This document shows, piece by piece, positions 12,179-24,986 of a DNA stretch of 64,000 bases; within the stretch, counting starts at the first letter, position 1; every line of letters begins with the position of its first letter. The stretch lies in NCBI GenBank assembly GCA_964017235.1, contig OZ024936.1, positions 89,502,537 through 89,566,536 of the forward strand, given 5' to 3'. Under the pieces are notes generated by a model, which made no database searches, was not told where the DNA came from, and was given only the letters and a program-made list of their open reading frames with translations. The stretch comes from Sabellastarte sp. h YS-2021. Taxonomy: Eukaryota > Annelida > Polychaeta > Sabellida > Sabellidae. Both the position numbers and the translations under genes were made by a program.

Positions 12179-13213
12179 CAGGGCCTGTATTCACTAAACC
12201 TCCTTTATTCCAAGGAACCCTTCCTTTATTTCTTGCTCCTTCCTTTGTTTTTGTATTCATTAAACTTCCCTCAAAGAAGGGAGACTAACTTTCTTTCCTT
12301 GATTTTCAAGGAAACCTTAAAAACCTTAAAAATCTAGGAAATCCTTAACTTTCAAGGGAATCTTGAATTTTGATATTCACTTGAAATCCTTGGTTTTTTC
12401 CTTAATTTTCAAGGTAAGTGTGTGACTACCTTTATGATAAAGGGGAGTTTTGGTGGTTTGACTTTTTAAGTAAAAATTGAGGTAAGTGGTGAAATGTTAT
12501 GACATTTGCACCTTTTTTGTCAATACTACATCAATTCTTTGAAATTTTTGGGATATTCAGTTAATATGTCATCAAACCCAATGAAAATGTGTTTGACATG
12601 TGTCACAATATCTGTGTGAAAAGTGACTGTTACCACAATAGCAAAACTTCCCGAATGACTATTATATTGTTTATCTTCATGAGTGATATATATATTTTCC
12701 GTGTATGCCTAATCAGGGATGTTTTATTTTTATTATCCACCATTTTGTACGACTTATGGGTTAAATTGTATGAATATTTAATGAGAGGATGTGAAAAAGC
12801 ATGTCAAAAAGCATGTCCACCAGTGAATATAAAAACTGCAATCTTTAACTTGAAATAAAAAAAATCTTTAAAAGTTAGATATTTATTTCTTAAAATATGA
12901 AATATCATCTTAAACTGCAATAGAAAACACATCACAACACTAATCTTATACTAATGATAAACATGGAAAGAAGAAAATACAAACGTAAGGGAAAGATAAA
13001 GGAGCCTTTATGAACAAACGTTTTCAACCAATCAGATGATTGAATTCACTCCTTTAATACAGGGTCCTTTATTTAAGGTCTCCTTTGGTAAAGAAACCAT
13101 TAAGGAGGTTTAGTGAATAGCATTTTAAAGGTCACCCTACCAAAGGAGATTTTTCACCTTCCTTTAATAAAGGAACCTTAAAAATATAGGAGGTTTAGTG
13201 AATACGGCCCCTG
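12179..13213. mobile_element. TIR element, uninterrupted sister of 9671-11780
   Basis: Starts CAGGGCCTGTATTCACTAAA and ends in the inverse GAATACGGCCCCTG. Internal sequence closely tracks the outer copy at 9671-11780 but lacks its two nested insertions. Both copies therefore derive from a ~1-kb parent. Confidence 0.85.
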
Positions 13214-14326
13214 ATGTTGGAATGCCTTCCAATAACCTTACTCAAAGGAGTGGTGCAAAAAGAGAACAGCAGTGGATCAAGGACTGAACTTTATAGAACA
13301 CAAAAAAGCGGCTCACTATCTTCAGAGATGGTTGAGCCAATTTTTCATTGATTTGAAAACATGACTAAGATAAGAGATGTACCACTTTTGGCCACCAGAC
13401 CAAACTATCACTTAAGGCAGTGTCAAGAGGAGTAATGTGGTCAATTGTGTCAAGAGCAGCCTAATGATCAAGTAAGACAAGTGCAGTTGGCTCACCAAGT
13501 GACAGTGAGAGATGGATCTTTTTTTTAAATACAGTAAGGTAGTTTAACTAGAATACACAGTTTAAATGCAGATTGCAGAGGATGATGTTTTGACCATTAT
13601 AATGGATTAATATAAATATTAAGTGTGTATACAACCATTTCAAGTGAGGATTACTGTTGTTCCCGCGCAAACGCAGTTAGGATTCATCATTCAGTTTCTT
13701 TGACTTATCTTTTTATCTGTTGTGTTAAGACCACCATTTTGTGTATTTCAACCTATCTTTTAAAATAGTTTTCCCCCAAGAAATAAGCCCCCTAAGGAGC
13801 CCCCCTGATAACTGCACAACAGTAAAGTTAGGGCTTAGTGTGATGAGTTATCTTTATCAATAATAGTACATATAGGGACAGGTTGTAAAACTACTTACTT
13901 TACTCAAGAGAAACCTCATGAAACCTCATGGTAAACCGCATAATATGTAAGTTGTGCTGCACTTTTTGCAAAAAGATAGTTGCAAATGCTAAATTACGGC
14001 TGAATACAGCATTTAATTGTTTTGAATGAAATGCTTCATAAATAAAATTTTCATCCGTCATAACATAGCAAACAGTAGCCTTGCCACAGGCGTTTATTAT
14101 GTATAATATAGACACAACTGTTTGATTGCATTATAAGTATTTTTCATAATGCTCTCATACATATACTTAGCCTAGCTTGCTTGGGATTCTCCCAGACTAG
14201 AAAGGCCTCTGATACAGTGTGCATTATGGCAACAAATATTTCACGTTTGCATTATGGTTGAGACAGCCTGGAAAGCCAGGCTAAGCAAACAGTGCCTGAG
14301 GAGCAGGAACCCTCATACTAGAATCT
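13214..14326. other. Intergenic, no feature recognised
   Basis: AT-rich sequence without a supported gene, RNA or complete repeat. Small ORFs such as 13900-14115(-) have no recognisable domain or splice context. Confidence 0.4.
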
Positions 14327-14650
14327 GGGCCCAGTTTCACAAAGTTTTCTTTGGAAAAAAAACTTCCTTATGTAGAGGAAGGTAAATTTATTTCCCCAGA
14401 GAAGGCCTCCTTAAATTCAAGTTTCACAAAACCTCCTTAAGACAGGTGCTCCATAAAACTTCAAGTGGTAGAAAAAGTGATTAAACATTCCATGGAAGAT
14501 ATTTCCTTAAATTTAAGGTAGTCCCTTTGCCTATGTAAAATTTAAGGGATTTTCATTGAAATTTTAAGGTGTCCTTTAAGCAAGAAGGAGGGAGAGGTTC
14601 AATTAAAACCTTAAAGTTAAGGTGACCTTTGTCTTAAATCAGGCTATGAG
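14327..14650. mobile_element. Partial TIR element (GGGCCCAGTTTCACAAAG end)
   Basis: The left terminus GGGCCCAGTTTCACAAAG resembles other termini in the window that start GGGSC..(T)TTCAC (9671, 20668, 34929, 38487, 60069). Inside are the AAGGAAG/CTTAAATT words typical of these elements. No matching right terminus was seen before the adjacent tandem repeat, so it is probably truncated. Confidence 0.5.
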
Positions 14651-14654
14651 ACAC

Positions 14655-15180
14655 ATGGCCCCCATGATAGGCAAAAAAAATCCCTATAAAAATGTGGACT
14701 CCAATTTCAGATGTGGATCATTTTTGCCTAGGACTGAGCCAGTGGAATGCCCCCAGCTTGTGTGAAAATAAGACCTCAGTGTCATTAATAGCTTTTGAGT
14801 CATGGAGAAGATATTGATGAAAAAATTCTCTAACAAAATCTGATTTCTGATTAACAATTTTTAGTCTCAATTCAGATCCGGATTATCTTTGAAGAGAACT
14901 GAGTCAGGGGTAGGCCCAAACATGTGGGAGAGTAAGACCCAATGTAATTAATAGCTTATAAGTTATGGAGCAGATATTACTGAAACAAAAATCCCTAACA
15001 AAGCTGGAGTCTTGCTCTCTGTCATCTTTGAAGAGGTCCAAGGGACGAGTTGGTCTCACCTTGTGAGAAAATATCACCCCAATCTGATGTATAGTGTCCA
15101 TGAATTATGGACATGAACAGACAGACAAATGGATGCAATTGCAATATCCTCCCTTTGCTGGATAAGAATAATTATAAAAA
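14655..15180. repeat. Diverged tandem repeat, about three ~150-180 bp units
   Basis: Three units share the order 'GGATCATTTTTG / GGATTATCTTTG / TCATCTTTGAAGAG', 'GTGAAAATAAGACC / GAGAGTAAGACCC / GAGAAAATATCACC' and 'ATTAATAGCTT.TGAGT.ATGGAG'. The right edge has ACAGACAGACAAATGGATG and CCTCCCTTTGCTGG. These recall the edges of the widespread CTCCGCC-type mollusc/brachiopod repeat also seen at 33880-34215 and 35141-35567. Confidence 0.55.
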
Positions 15181-15520
15181 CACTGTGACTACCAAAGGTT
15201 TTAAAGCAACTGAACCAAATTGCCCCCAAGAGAAATACTACTAAACAAAGGACATGCCATTAAATCTAATTTACTTTCCCTCTTCATAAATACCACCGGA
15301 CAAATCCATGGTGTGAAAACACTCTTACACAAACATAAACTGTAATTGAATTTCACCTATCTTTGCTCTATATCTATGGGTGCGTTAGTTTCAAACAATC
15401 TTTTTTCCCCGGCATCTCATGATGCCCAGAAGACTATATTCTTTGAACAGATTATACAAAAACAAATAAAAATGATACATTTTTCCCATATAAGGTTCCA
15501 GTCAAGGATTTTTACTTATA

Positions 15521-15905
15521 CCCCATTCACACTACAGGCGGTATCCCCACAGTAGTGCAGGTTTAGTAGAATGTCCCTGTCCTTCAACTACCGTCTGAGG
15601 TCTGTATACAACCTTGTGATACAGTGGCGAAACGTCCATTACCTTGTGTCTTGTACAAAAGAAAGTTTTGAAATGTTTGAAATTTCTGCCTCTGAATTTC
15701 AAACCATGAGCATTTGCAGAAGAGTGTGAGGATTCATAGATGTATTTTTTGTCACAGTAAGTGAAAGTGTAGTCTATGGTGTGTTTACGGTCGTCTTTCA
15801 GTGTAACACGACACCATAAGGAAAGTGGCGGCAAACAGATGTTTTACCACTGTGTCACAAGGTACCATACAAACCCCAGACAGTAGTTGAAGGACAGGGG
15901 CGTTT
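15521..15905. mobile_element. Inverted-repeat element (CCCCATTCACACTA end)
   Basis: The left end CCCCATTCACACTACAGGCG resembles the terminus of 23118-23742. Internally 15572-15645 is mirrored at 15840-15903: CTGTCCTTCAACTAC versus GTAGTTGAAGGACAG, and CTTGTGATACAGTGG versus CCACTGTGTCACAAG. The right terminus is missing or diverged. The reverse ORF 15532-15834 spans the element and is not supported as a gene. Confidence 0.55.
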
Positions 15906-17876
15906 CACCCAACACCGAAAACACTCAACATAAAATCACTTTACCTGCATTTGTGACAGTTGGGTTGAGCTCCAGGGAGGCTGGACCCTAAGGTGACCTT
16001 AAGAAGGTTTTTTAATTAAAACTGTATATTCTTGTATTTCATTTATTTTTATACTATCTGCATTCGTAATGGACAATGAACTTTAACATTAATCAATGCA
16101 GTATTTATGATTGTAATCTTAACTAATAGTATTATTTGCAATTTTTATTACATAATTATGTACATGTTTAAGAACCTTAAATAAATTTGAGTGGTTAGAT
16201 TTTTATATTTTATATTTACACAAGTATACTTTGCAAGTTTCTTTAATCATAATAAATAAGTCCCCGCAGTTGTGTGATTACTGTCTTCTTTTCGGAGGGG
16301 GTGGGGGGCTGTTAACAGATATCTGCTTTGTATAAACCAATAGGATATTTCTTATCTTAGGAATGAATCTTTGTTGTCTGAGTTACAAGTCTTCTTGTCA
16401 TGTGACATGTGGCATTAAGATAGATAAAGACTATTTGCATTATTGTGATGTTATGTTGTAATTCTAATCTGACTTTCATGGAACTTAATCGCAGCAACCT
16501 GCACATTCTAAGGTGCAATAAATCCATTAACCAGATGGCAGAAAAGCCAGATATATGGAGACAAGGATGGGATCAGCAACCATGCAGATACTAGGAAAGA
16601 ACAGAAAGCAAGGTGGATAACAGAGAACAGGCTAGAGTCAACAGCTTAACATTATTTTCCTCACATTATAAAAACTGTACTATTTTAAACATAAGCCAAA
16701 TAATTTCTTCAGTCATAATAATGACCATTGCAGGTTGTGATAATTTCTCTTTTCCATCCTCAATTTCAATCTTTGGACCAATATTACAAAGCCTTTTCTA
16801 ATGCAGTTTCATTTAAATATCATTTAAATATCTTTCCCATGCACAAAGCTAGAAGACTTCAAAACAAAAAATCTGAAAACAGAATACACACAGAACAAAC
16901 TAATAACAGGTACAGTGAATTCATTTCCAGAAGTTTCCTGGACGCCCCAAACTAACATGCTTAATATCACTGATTCAGATTCTTTATGACAGTCTCTTAC
17001 ACAAGCTCAAAGCCATGGGAACTAGAGGGTAGACCCTGGAAATCAGGGATTGCAGAGCTTCAGAGTTTCCTTGGAAATCCATTTGCAACAGTCATTTGGT
17101 TCACAAAAGGGATGTAATTTATTGGTAATAAATGCAGGTAGCAACATTAAACCCGAAATATATATATTCCCTCCCCCTCTGCAGTATCCATATTTTATTT
17201 TTTTGAAGGAAAGTGGTTCTTTATACTTCCCTCAAGATGGGGCCATTTTCGAGGTTTGTGTGTGTACCTTCATAATTGATCTTCAGATTGCTATGCAAAA
17301 TCCTACAGGATACTCCCACAGGAGTGTTTATTGTACACATAAGTTGTCATCGAAATTACCCCCACCAAAGATTACCTTTATTATTAAGGCAGGTACACTA
17401 TCCAAGAAATTTAAGGGTAAACAACGTCAATGAGTATCCAAGTTTTGTAATTAATTGAAAGTTTAAGATTTACTATTTTTTTAGGTTTCATTACATATAT
17501 GAGGAAAGACAGTTTCTCTGTTTATAATTCAAGAATTCAGATGATAATTCAAATTCTTCATTTTCTCTGATCCACAGGAATAAAGGAGGCTTACTGGATA
17601 TGGGGCAGGGGCAATATTAGGTTCCCTAGAGGTAAGCCAGTTCTCGTACACAATAAAAAAGAAACAGACACTATTTGGGACAAGGCAAAAACAATACTTC
17701 TGCCAAAAAAAGATGATTTAGCAGGCAAAAATCAAATGTAAGCGATTTTCAGCTCAAGTACAAATCCCAGTTAGAATAGCATTGTGGCCCAAAATAGCAA
17801 TGATTTCTGAGAAGTGGGTAGAATTAAATCAGTTTATTCCATTTTGTTCTATCCTGGACATTTATACTGCATAAAG
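15906..17876. other. Intergenic, no feature recognised
   Basis: AT-rich, with a short G-run near 16297-16310. The longest ORF (17050-17433, 127 aa) has no domain, no signal for translation in a eukaryote and overlaps another ORF; it is not called as a gene. Confidence 0.4.
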
Positions 17877-18350
17877 CCTCACTTACATCCCATCGTACAT
17901 GCATGTACGTCCTGGTTACAGGACAAATCGGCTGATTTGCAAGGGACACTTACGCTAATTTTATAAGTTTGTTTTTATAAGACACCGTGCAATGAAAATT
18001 GGTATGCACCAGTATGGCTACAAATGCATCCATGTCTCAATTGTAACTTACAAGACGCTTCAGCACGTGCATTCTTCTTGCTAGTGTTGTAGGTTCTCCC
18101 AATTTACTTATATTGTTTGCATGTGCCGTATGATATACTCACGTGTACCTTGCATGTATGTAAACCCACTGTACAACCTGTAGCTGGTCGCAGTCTGTTC
18201 TTGGATATTCAAGTAGTGACACCCTTGTTGGGAGAATACACCTTGTTTGCACATGCAAATCTCTACTACCCCACTACCAGGCTACACTCATATATTTCAA
18301 AAAATATTGTAGCAAACTTACATGTGTATATACATGTAGGATAATATGTA
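17877..18350 (+). repeat. Dispersed repeat, forward copy of 3228-3860
   Basis: Matches the reverse complement of 3340-3850 with many substitutions. It begins near CATCCCATCGTACATGCATG and runs through CCACTACCAGGCTACACTCA. Confidence 0.6.
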
Positions 18351-18469
18351 AGCAAAGCTTAACCTATGCATTCAGTCAGACTGTGAGGTGCAACATCAAT
18401 GAGTCGTGTTCCAATTTATCAGTCCATGGGAATGGCAATGGTTATTTTCACAGAGACACTGGCTATTAA

Positions 18470-18712
18470 TTTTATGTATTTATTTTTTGGGGGTTTTGCA
18501 TCACTTTCAACACTGTACAGGTCATATCACGACGGGTAGTTGGAAGGGCAGAGGAAACCAGTACATACAGTTCGTCAGGGTTCTGTACTGTAAACTGCTG
18601 ACCAATGGCAAGCAACTTCCAGCTTTCCCACTTGAGGCCGTGCCGGGAACTGAACCCCGGCCTCAGAGGTGGGAGGCGAGAGTGTTACCACTCTACCACC
18701 ATTGGCCCCGAG
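18470..18712 (-). repeat. tRNA-derived SINE, copy 3 with intact pol III boxes
   Basis: This is the best preserved copy. On the reverse strand the A box reads TGGTAGAGTGG (18688-18698) and the B box GGTTCAGTTCC (18646-18656), both close to tRNA consensus and correctly spaced. The head GGCCAATGGTGGTAGAGTGG suggests a tRNA origin. The distal end has TGACCTGTACAGTGTTGAAA and an A/T-rich tail. Confidence 0.85.
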
Positions 18713-18849
18713 ACACCGGCTAAGTCAGAAACTATGTGAAAGAGGTCACAGAGGATGCAGATTGAGCATCATAAGGCAAAAACTATGATGACCAAATTGC
18801 TTCTTAGATTTGTACAAGGACAAAACTGAGGAACCTTCCATCTGGGACT

Positions 18850-19370
18850 ATATTCTTCAACAATACTTAGACTGATCCTAACTTGAATTCTAAGATTTTA
18901 TCAAGCTTTCACTAACTTAGATCAAAGTGGTATTCATCTACATTCCTAAGTCTAAGGTCACCTTAGATCTCTACATAGATTAAAACTTATCTGTAAGAAG
19001 TACCTTAGATGATAGAATCTTCTAAATATGCAATTATTGCAATTCTTGTGTTTTGTTAATATTAAATTGTGATACAATATTAAAAACAGCATTTTCCCTC
19101 ATGAATATGAGCTTTTTCAGCAATGATTCAGTGAAAACCAAAGGGCACCCTACATAATAATTGTTGTGGAATATGACTCTTCCTAACGTAGATATACTGG
19201 TTTCCAAGTTTACAGTTACAGTACAAAGAATAGGAGAATAGGGAGTTTTCCTAACTTGGAATCTAAGTAATACTTAACAAAGTAGAGTTAGTGAATATGA
19301 AATCTAAGTAATACTTTTGTAAGTAGGAAACCATACCTAAGTTGGGTCTAAGGTGACCTTGGCAGAGTAT
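18850..19370. repeat. Degenerate CTAAGTT-rich inverted-repeat element
   Basis: Inverted words CTAACTTAGAT/CTAAGT and AGGTCACCTTAGATC versus CTAAGGTGACCTT occur on both sides of an AT-rich centre. This looks like a decayed non-autonomous TIR element. Exact ends were not defined. Confidence 0.4.
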
Positions 19371-20484
19371 TTTTGAACAATGCGGCACCGGGTCTTGCTT
19401 GTCTTGTGTTGTAATTGCTGCTACAGCAGAGGTGGAATAAACTGATGTAATTAGGGTGAGAGACAGAAAGGCAAGCCCAGTCATCTTAAAAGTACAGCAT
19501 TGGATTAGATTATACTTCTCCAAAAACAAAAAATCTAAATTTATTTTATATAATATGAATTATTCCTACAGTAGGAATGAAGGTTAGTGATTGAAGAGGG
19601 TGTTTTATGGAGCAATTTGATTCAATAAAAACTAAATTAGATAAGTACATACTTAGTAAAATAAAGCAAAAAATTAGGTGTGAAACATATCACTACTTTT
19701 GGTCACCAGTACATTTAAAAATCGTTCAATTTTGAACTCCAGATTTCTGTACTTTTCAGCCTAGATTTCAATGCATCAGAACTGTGTTAAAATATGTACA
19801 TAATATATAATATATTTGCAGTTTAGATAACTAATGAAATATTTACTAAACATCAGCACTTGTTTACACACTTGTAACGGTAATTATCCATGGTATCCAG
19901 GGAAATACAAACAGAATATCGCCCAATCTGTATGTCCCGATGTGTAGGTCAAAACCCACACCCTCTAGTGGAAAATAAAATTGGATTTTTTTATCTTCTT
20001 TAATATTATGCTCACAAGATCTGCCAAAATTGGATGTTTCCGTTGTTGTTGCCTTTCCCCTCCAGCCAACTTTTACATAATCAATCCACTTAGTGTTAAA
20101 TTGGAAAGAAAAAAATGGATTATTCTTGCGTTAGAAAAGAAAACAGTTTAAAACACCCACAAACCACTTTTTTGAGGAAGCATTATGTGAATGTTAAGTG
20201 TTCATCAGCTGAAACACCGGATATCGAAGATACAAATAAATTATGAGGCATAGAGATAAGAAATAAAGTAAAATATTGGCGATAAATTTTTCTCGGGGTT
20301 TTAATCCCTGGAATTTATTACTTGTTCCAACTTTGTTACAGATGTTACATTTGTAAATATGCGGGGGTGGGGGGGTGGGGGGGTGAGGAGAAGGTTTGGA
20401 AGATGGGGATGGGTGGGGTACTGTTGTAGCTCCTACAGTATTAGTACAGTAAGCAGGGGTCTATGTTCTAACAGGATCACATGG
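19371..20484. other. Intergenic; G-rich low-complexity run
   Basis: No gene or repeat family recognised. A G-rich run of GGGGGT words sits at about 20362-20386. The ORF through it (20359-20544) is a low-complexity artefact. Confidence 0.4.
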
Positions 20485-21062
20485 TTATTTAGTTTATTTA
20501 GTGTGTGTTACATCATGCCTAGTAACTTATCAGTTCTATTGTGACAAGTAGTTGGAATGGCAAAGTAAGACAATACATACAGTTAGTGAAGGTTCTGCAC
20601 AGGAAGCTGCCGACCAATGGCAAGCAACAACCAGTTTTCCCACGAGATCAGATCTGGGATTCAAACTCAGGGACAGGTTTCCCGAAGCCTCGTTAAGATA
20701 AAGGTCACCTTAAATTCAAGGATTTCCTTGAATTTCTCCCTCATTTGAAAAATCTCAGTTTCACAAAGCCATCTTCCTTAAAGGAAGCTAAAGACCTATC
20801 CTTAAATTTAAGGAAGTATCTTTCAAGGAATGTTTAATGACTTTAAAGGACATTTGCTCACTCCTTAAGTTTCAAGGAATACCTTTGGTAAGCAGACTTA
20901 AAAGAGGCTTTGTAAAAATAAATTTAAGGTGGCCTTCCCAAAAGAATAAATATAACCTTCCTTTACTAAAGGAGATCCTTTCCAAAGGAAGCTTGGTGAA
21001 ATCGGCCCCTGATCATAGAGGTCGGAGGCAAGTGTGTTGCCACTTGGCCTCCATGGCCCCGG
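20485..21062 (-). repeat. tRNA-derived SINE, copy 4, split by an insertion
   Basis: SINE body at 20485-20667 and SINE head at 21012-21062 are on the same strand and adjoin logically once the element at 20668-21011 is removed. The SINE is therefore the older insertion. Confidence 0.7.
20668..21011. mobile_element. 344-bp TIR element nested in SINE copy 4
   Basis: The left end is CAGGGACAGGTTTCCCGAAG and the right end is the inverse of CAGGGGCCGATTTCACCAAG. The arms are rich in AAGGAAG/CCTTAAA inverted words. It interrupts the SINE between its B-box region and body. No transposase. Confidence 0.7.
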
Positions 21063-23117
21063 CTCCATATTAACAGAAGAGTTACAACATTAGCTACAGC
21101 ACTATGAACAGCCTGATTCCATATTCAAAGACTGTCCGAACAGAGGCACTGACATTCAGTTCTGAGTGAATTGAGGGTGAACTGGACAATATTTCCAAAA
21201 AAGGGCACAGAAAAAACCCAACAAATCCATTTTATCGCTTGTAATCACGCTAGGGACTCTATTTCCGGGCACCCAATACTGACGAATGTCAACCGTGCTT
21301 AGGCTCTCCCTGAATATTGATCGCAACTTATTTCACAATTTCTATGTGACTTGCCCATATTTGAACATAACAATACAATAGCAAATGGTGGTGAAAGATC
21401 TGTTATATCGAGGCTAGGGTCCAACTTATCCATACACTGTTTGTTGGCCCTTGTTACAAGTGTTGGAACCTGGATTTCTTATTGTTGAAATACGCATTGA
21501 CAGAAACGCAAGTACCAACATAAACTAACATAATTAAGGGATGATGATATAATTATGTCCCAGAAGAAGGCCATTAAAGTTAAATACTGATCTGAATCAC
21601 ATTCTGGATACCAAAAAAAAACACAAAGATCCAGGTTTTCAAATTAAATTATTATACATGTATCAGGTATCTGATACCTTAATCTTCGAGCTAGCCGATT
21701 CTAAAGCAATTAAGACACCATGCCTTGATGGAGTTCTGCGCTCTCTGAGTGCTCTTGTTTCTATCAAAATCAGTGCTCTAACTTGGCACATACCATGTAA
21801 TTTGCATACAGAAAACCCCTATATGCATTCATTGATGCACATCGTCATTTTGGCTACCATTGCTAGCACCCTAATATAACCTGATTGTCCCTTCTTGGAA
21901 ATGTTTGTATGTTGCCGATAACAAACTGCTGTTGATTAGTTTTCCATCTTCTGTTTTGTGTGCCAAACTGAGGCAGTGTACCAAGTTATGGCAGGGAGAA
22001 GAGCTAGGTGTATGCGTATTACACAGATCAGAATATTCAGCAACTTTGATGTGTCAACGACAAAAACAACAAAACTGGTGATTTTTTTTATTTATTTATT
22101 TATTTATTTATTTTTTTTTTGGGGGGGGGGATCTGAAAATGGTCCTATTTTATGCATTATTACAGCAATGTGGAGGACAATAAAACAGAGTGCCCCTCAT
22201 TGAACACATACAAAAAATTGAATCACTCATAAAAGTGAACAATATACAATTATCGGGAAGCTTACACAGACCAAAAATATTGCAGATAAACAATTAACGA
22301 TCAAACCCTGCTGATTTATTAACAAGTCAAAAAGTTTCAAATGTCATTCCTATAACTTGATGACTTGCCTTTAGTGTACCCTTTGTAGGGCTACAAAGAA
22401 TCATTATCTTCCACTTACAGGGTTGAAAGAAGCACAAAAAATGACCCGCACTGATTCTTGTGACAGGTAATGACATCACAGGCAATCAAATCCTCACCCA
22501 TGAAATCAGATTTTTTGTTGCCTTTGTACAGCCATCAGTAATATTCATTATATTTGGTTGGATAGAAACCCACTAGGTTTATCCAAGGCAACTGGCATCT
22601 TACAACTTGCCTTCTATCACCTAAACTCACTTAGTACCAAAGCTTTTTTCTTTTTTTTTTTGAACAGCTTTGGTTTCAGAAATTGATTTTTGAGGTTGGC
22701 TTTTATTCTGGACACTTCTGTAAAGTTCTGTTTAGCAAATAAAATTATTCCTACAACACTTCTGTATTAACTTCTTCTGTGGTCCATAATTTTTTACATT
22801 TAAAACAAAGAATGCCAAATAAGCTGTTATATTTTAGAGGCACAAGTAAATATAAAATATTCCAATGTTTAACTTTTGACTTCTCAGTTATTTCTGCATG
22901 GATGTTAATGGCACAACATGAGTAAACCCTCTGTGAAATACTTTTCTAATAAAGTATGTGTAATATATTTGTAGCTTTCATAGTTATTGAAAACATTGAT
23001 GAAAATTCAGTACTGACAAATTTACTGTTTTCATAGTTAGTGGCTGCGGTGAATATGATATGAATGAATGATTGAAGTATTTATAAAGTGCCAATTTGAT
23101 GTAGGTGTCCCCTGATG
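21063..23117. other. Intergenic with microsatellite
   Basis: A (TTTA)n tract followed by T and G homopolymers runs from about 22081 to 22131. At 21728-21757, TTCTGCGCTCTCTGAGTGCT is a fragment of the tail of the repeat at 35141-35567. No gene recognised. Confidence 0.4.
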
Positions 23118-23742
23118 CCCCTTTCACAGGCGATATATCCCATGGTTAGAGGTTTTACTCAGAGGCGGAAAAACATCCCATAATGCGTCATATCTTCTGA
23201 GATTTCATGTACCCCCAGGGTTGGCACTGTGCTGTCACGGTTGTGTCCGCATTTTATAGAAGGTTGTGACTCAGTCTTGCTTCGGCAGCAGGCGTTCATC
23301 CGACAGCTAAATAAGGCGGGTGGACGTAATTGGAGGTTGTGTCGTGGTGACGACGTCTGTACTACCCTCATGGTACTGAAACTGACCATTATGCACTGTG
23401 TGGCATCAGTGACTGTGCGGATCTAATTACCTTATTTACACTTCAGTTACCATATCAAAAAAAAAGGATCTAGAAAAGTTCACTGAAAGGAACAGAATGG
23501 GATGGAGACGCATGTATAAAGTGATGGTGATAGGGTGCAAAAGAGACAGTGACTGATGGTGAGAAATTCAGAGATGGTAGTTTAGAACATTTCAAAACTT
23601 GGATGGGATGCTTAAGGTATGGGAAGGTGGCCCACTGTATCTCAAGTTTGCATTCGGATGTTAGACGGTATAGTTGAAGGACAGGGCTCTTATGTCTAAT
23701 GCCTATAACCATGGGGTTATATCGCCCATAGTGTGAAAAGGG
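23118..23742. mobile_element. 625-bp TIR element
   Basis: The left end CCCCTTTCACAGGCGATATA matches the inverse of the right end (TATATCGCCCATAGTGTGAAAAGGG region), and CCCATGGTTA/TAACCATGGGG lies just inside both ends. The interior contains GTTGAAGGACAGGGC, shared with 15521-15905. Reverse and forward ORFs inside are mutually overlapping and not supported. Confidence 0.7.
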
Positions 23743-24108
23743 TATAAGCTGCTGATGTCCAAGAAGGGATAATCCAATTTCCAGAAAGGGTCTGTGTCCA
23801 TGTTAGCATCTGACAGGGTAGAAAAAGGCCAGTCTGAATACAGAAGTCGTACCCCAGTGAAACTCTCCTGGGTACTGATGGTTTGAGGTTGGCTTATTCC
23901 ATTCAGTAGGAACAGCTAATACAAAAAGTGCTCTTGAATATAACCTGATCTGTTTTTCCTCCTATTTAAGCCAAATGCAGCTTCTGATTATACTTTCTTC
24001 AGACCCTTTTGTCTAAAATATAAAACGAGGACTGAAAGACTTCTTAACCAGAAGTTGGGACTGTATTTCATCTGTCATAAGGTTCCCCACTGATCAGGTA
24101 GATTTATA

Positions 24109-24325
24109 GTGGTGGTGGACCAATTCACGCCCGGGTACCAGTTCAGGCCCACCCCCAATTTTTCTTGGAAGATTTATTGTTTCACAGAGAACATGTTTAC
24201 GACATCATCGATAATCATCAAATTGATCATATACATTTGTAATATGTTGTTTAACTGTGATTGTTTTGGATAAATTCAGGGGTGGGCGTGAATTGGTACC
24301 CGAGTGTGAATTGGTCCACCACCAC
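24109..24325. mobile_element. 217-bp TIR element, TA target site
   Basis: Termini are GTGGTGGTGGACCAATTCAC and its inverse, with ~45-bp inverted repeats (GGGTACCAGTTCAGGCCCA versus GGGCGTGAATTGGTACCC). TA flanks both sides (24107-24108 and 24326-24327). It is back to back with the next element, sharing one TA. Confidence 0.85.
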
Positions 24326-24327
24326 TA

Positions 24328-24986
24328 ATGCCCCTGTTCCACCAAAGGACTAAGCCCCAATCCTGTCTGGGACCCTTAATCATGGACAGTCAGTGAAAAA
24401 AACAGTAAAATGGGCAGGAATACTAAATCGGTATTGAAGCCTGGAATTAAGGTCAGATCGGTCTCCGGAAGCCTCAGAGGCCATAGACAGTCCCCAACTG
24501 TTCTGGGACTAAGAACCGACTAAGCCAGTTTTCTGGTCGGTTTGAAGCACGATCTTGTCGTACACATACCGACTGTGTCCCAGGACACCTCAGGCCTCCT
24601 GGGACTAAGCCCCGACTAACCCCCGATTAAGTCCAGGCTTCCTCAGGCGTACTAAGGACTCCTCAGTCTTCCCCAGATCAATGTGGCCGACTCTTGTTTT
24701 GCAATGGTACTAAGGGTCACAGGCGGTCTGGAAAAACATAGGACTGTGTAAATTTGGTCTGAGGAGGCCTGAGGAAGCCTGGGACTGGACATTATGTTTA
24801 AGGCGGGAAAAAATAATCGATTGGGGCCGTGAGAAATATGAGAAATATCAAACATGTTTGATATTTCTCACGGCCCCAACCGACAACTATCGACACTTAC
24901 AGAATGCCTGGGACTAAGCAAATTTTTGAACCGACTCTCAAAAACCCTTAATCGGGAGCCTTAGTCATGTGGTGGAACACCCACAT
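24328..24986. mobile_element. 659-bp TIR element, TA target site, copy 1
   Basis: Starts ATGCCCCTGTTCCACCAAAG and ends with the inverse (GTGGAACACCCACAT), flanked by TA at 24326-24327 and 24987-24988. The interior is full of AGGAAGCCT/CTCAGGCCTCC words in both orientations. A sister copy is at 27834-28501. A 32-bp perfect palindrome lies at 24839-24870. Confidence 0.8.
24839..24870. repeat. 32-bp perfect palindrome
   Basis: Centred on AACATGTT with arms reading TGAGAAATATCAAACA. The flanks GGGGCCGTGAGAAATAT (left) and CACGGCCCC (right) can extend an alternative longer hairpin. The sister element has a decayed version at about 28355-28377 (ATCAAACATGTTTGAT). Confidence 0.95.

Noticed and set aside
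18470..18712. Functional tRNA gene
   Set aside because: A and B boxes are good, but the sequence cannot form a full cloverleaf and is followed by a SINE body present in several copies.
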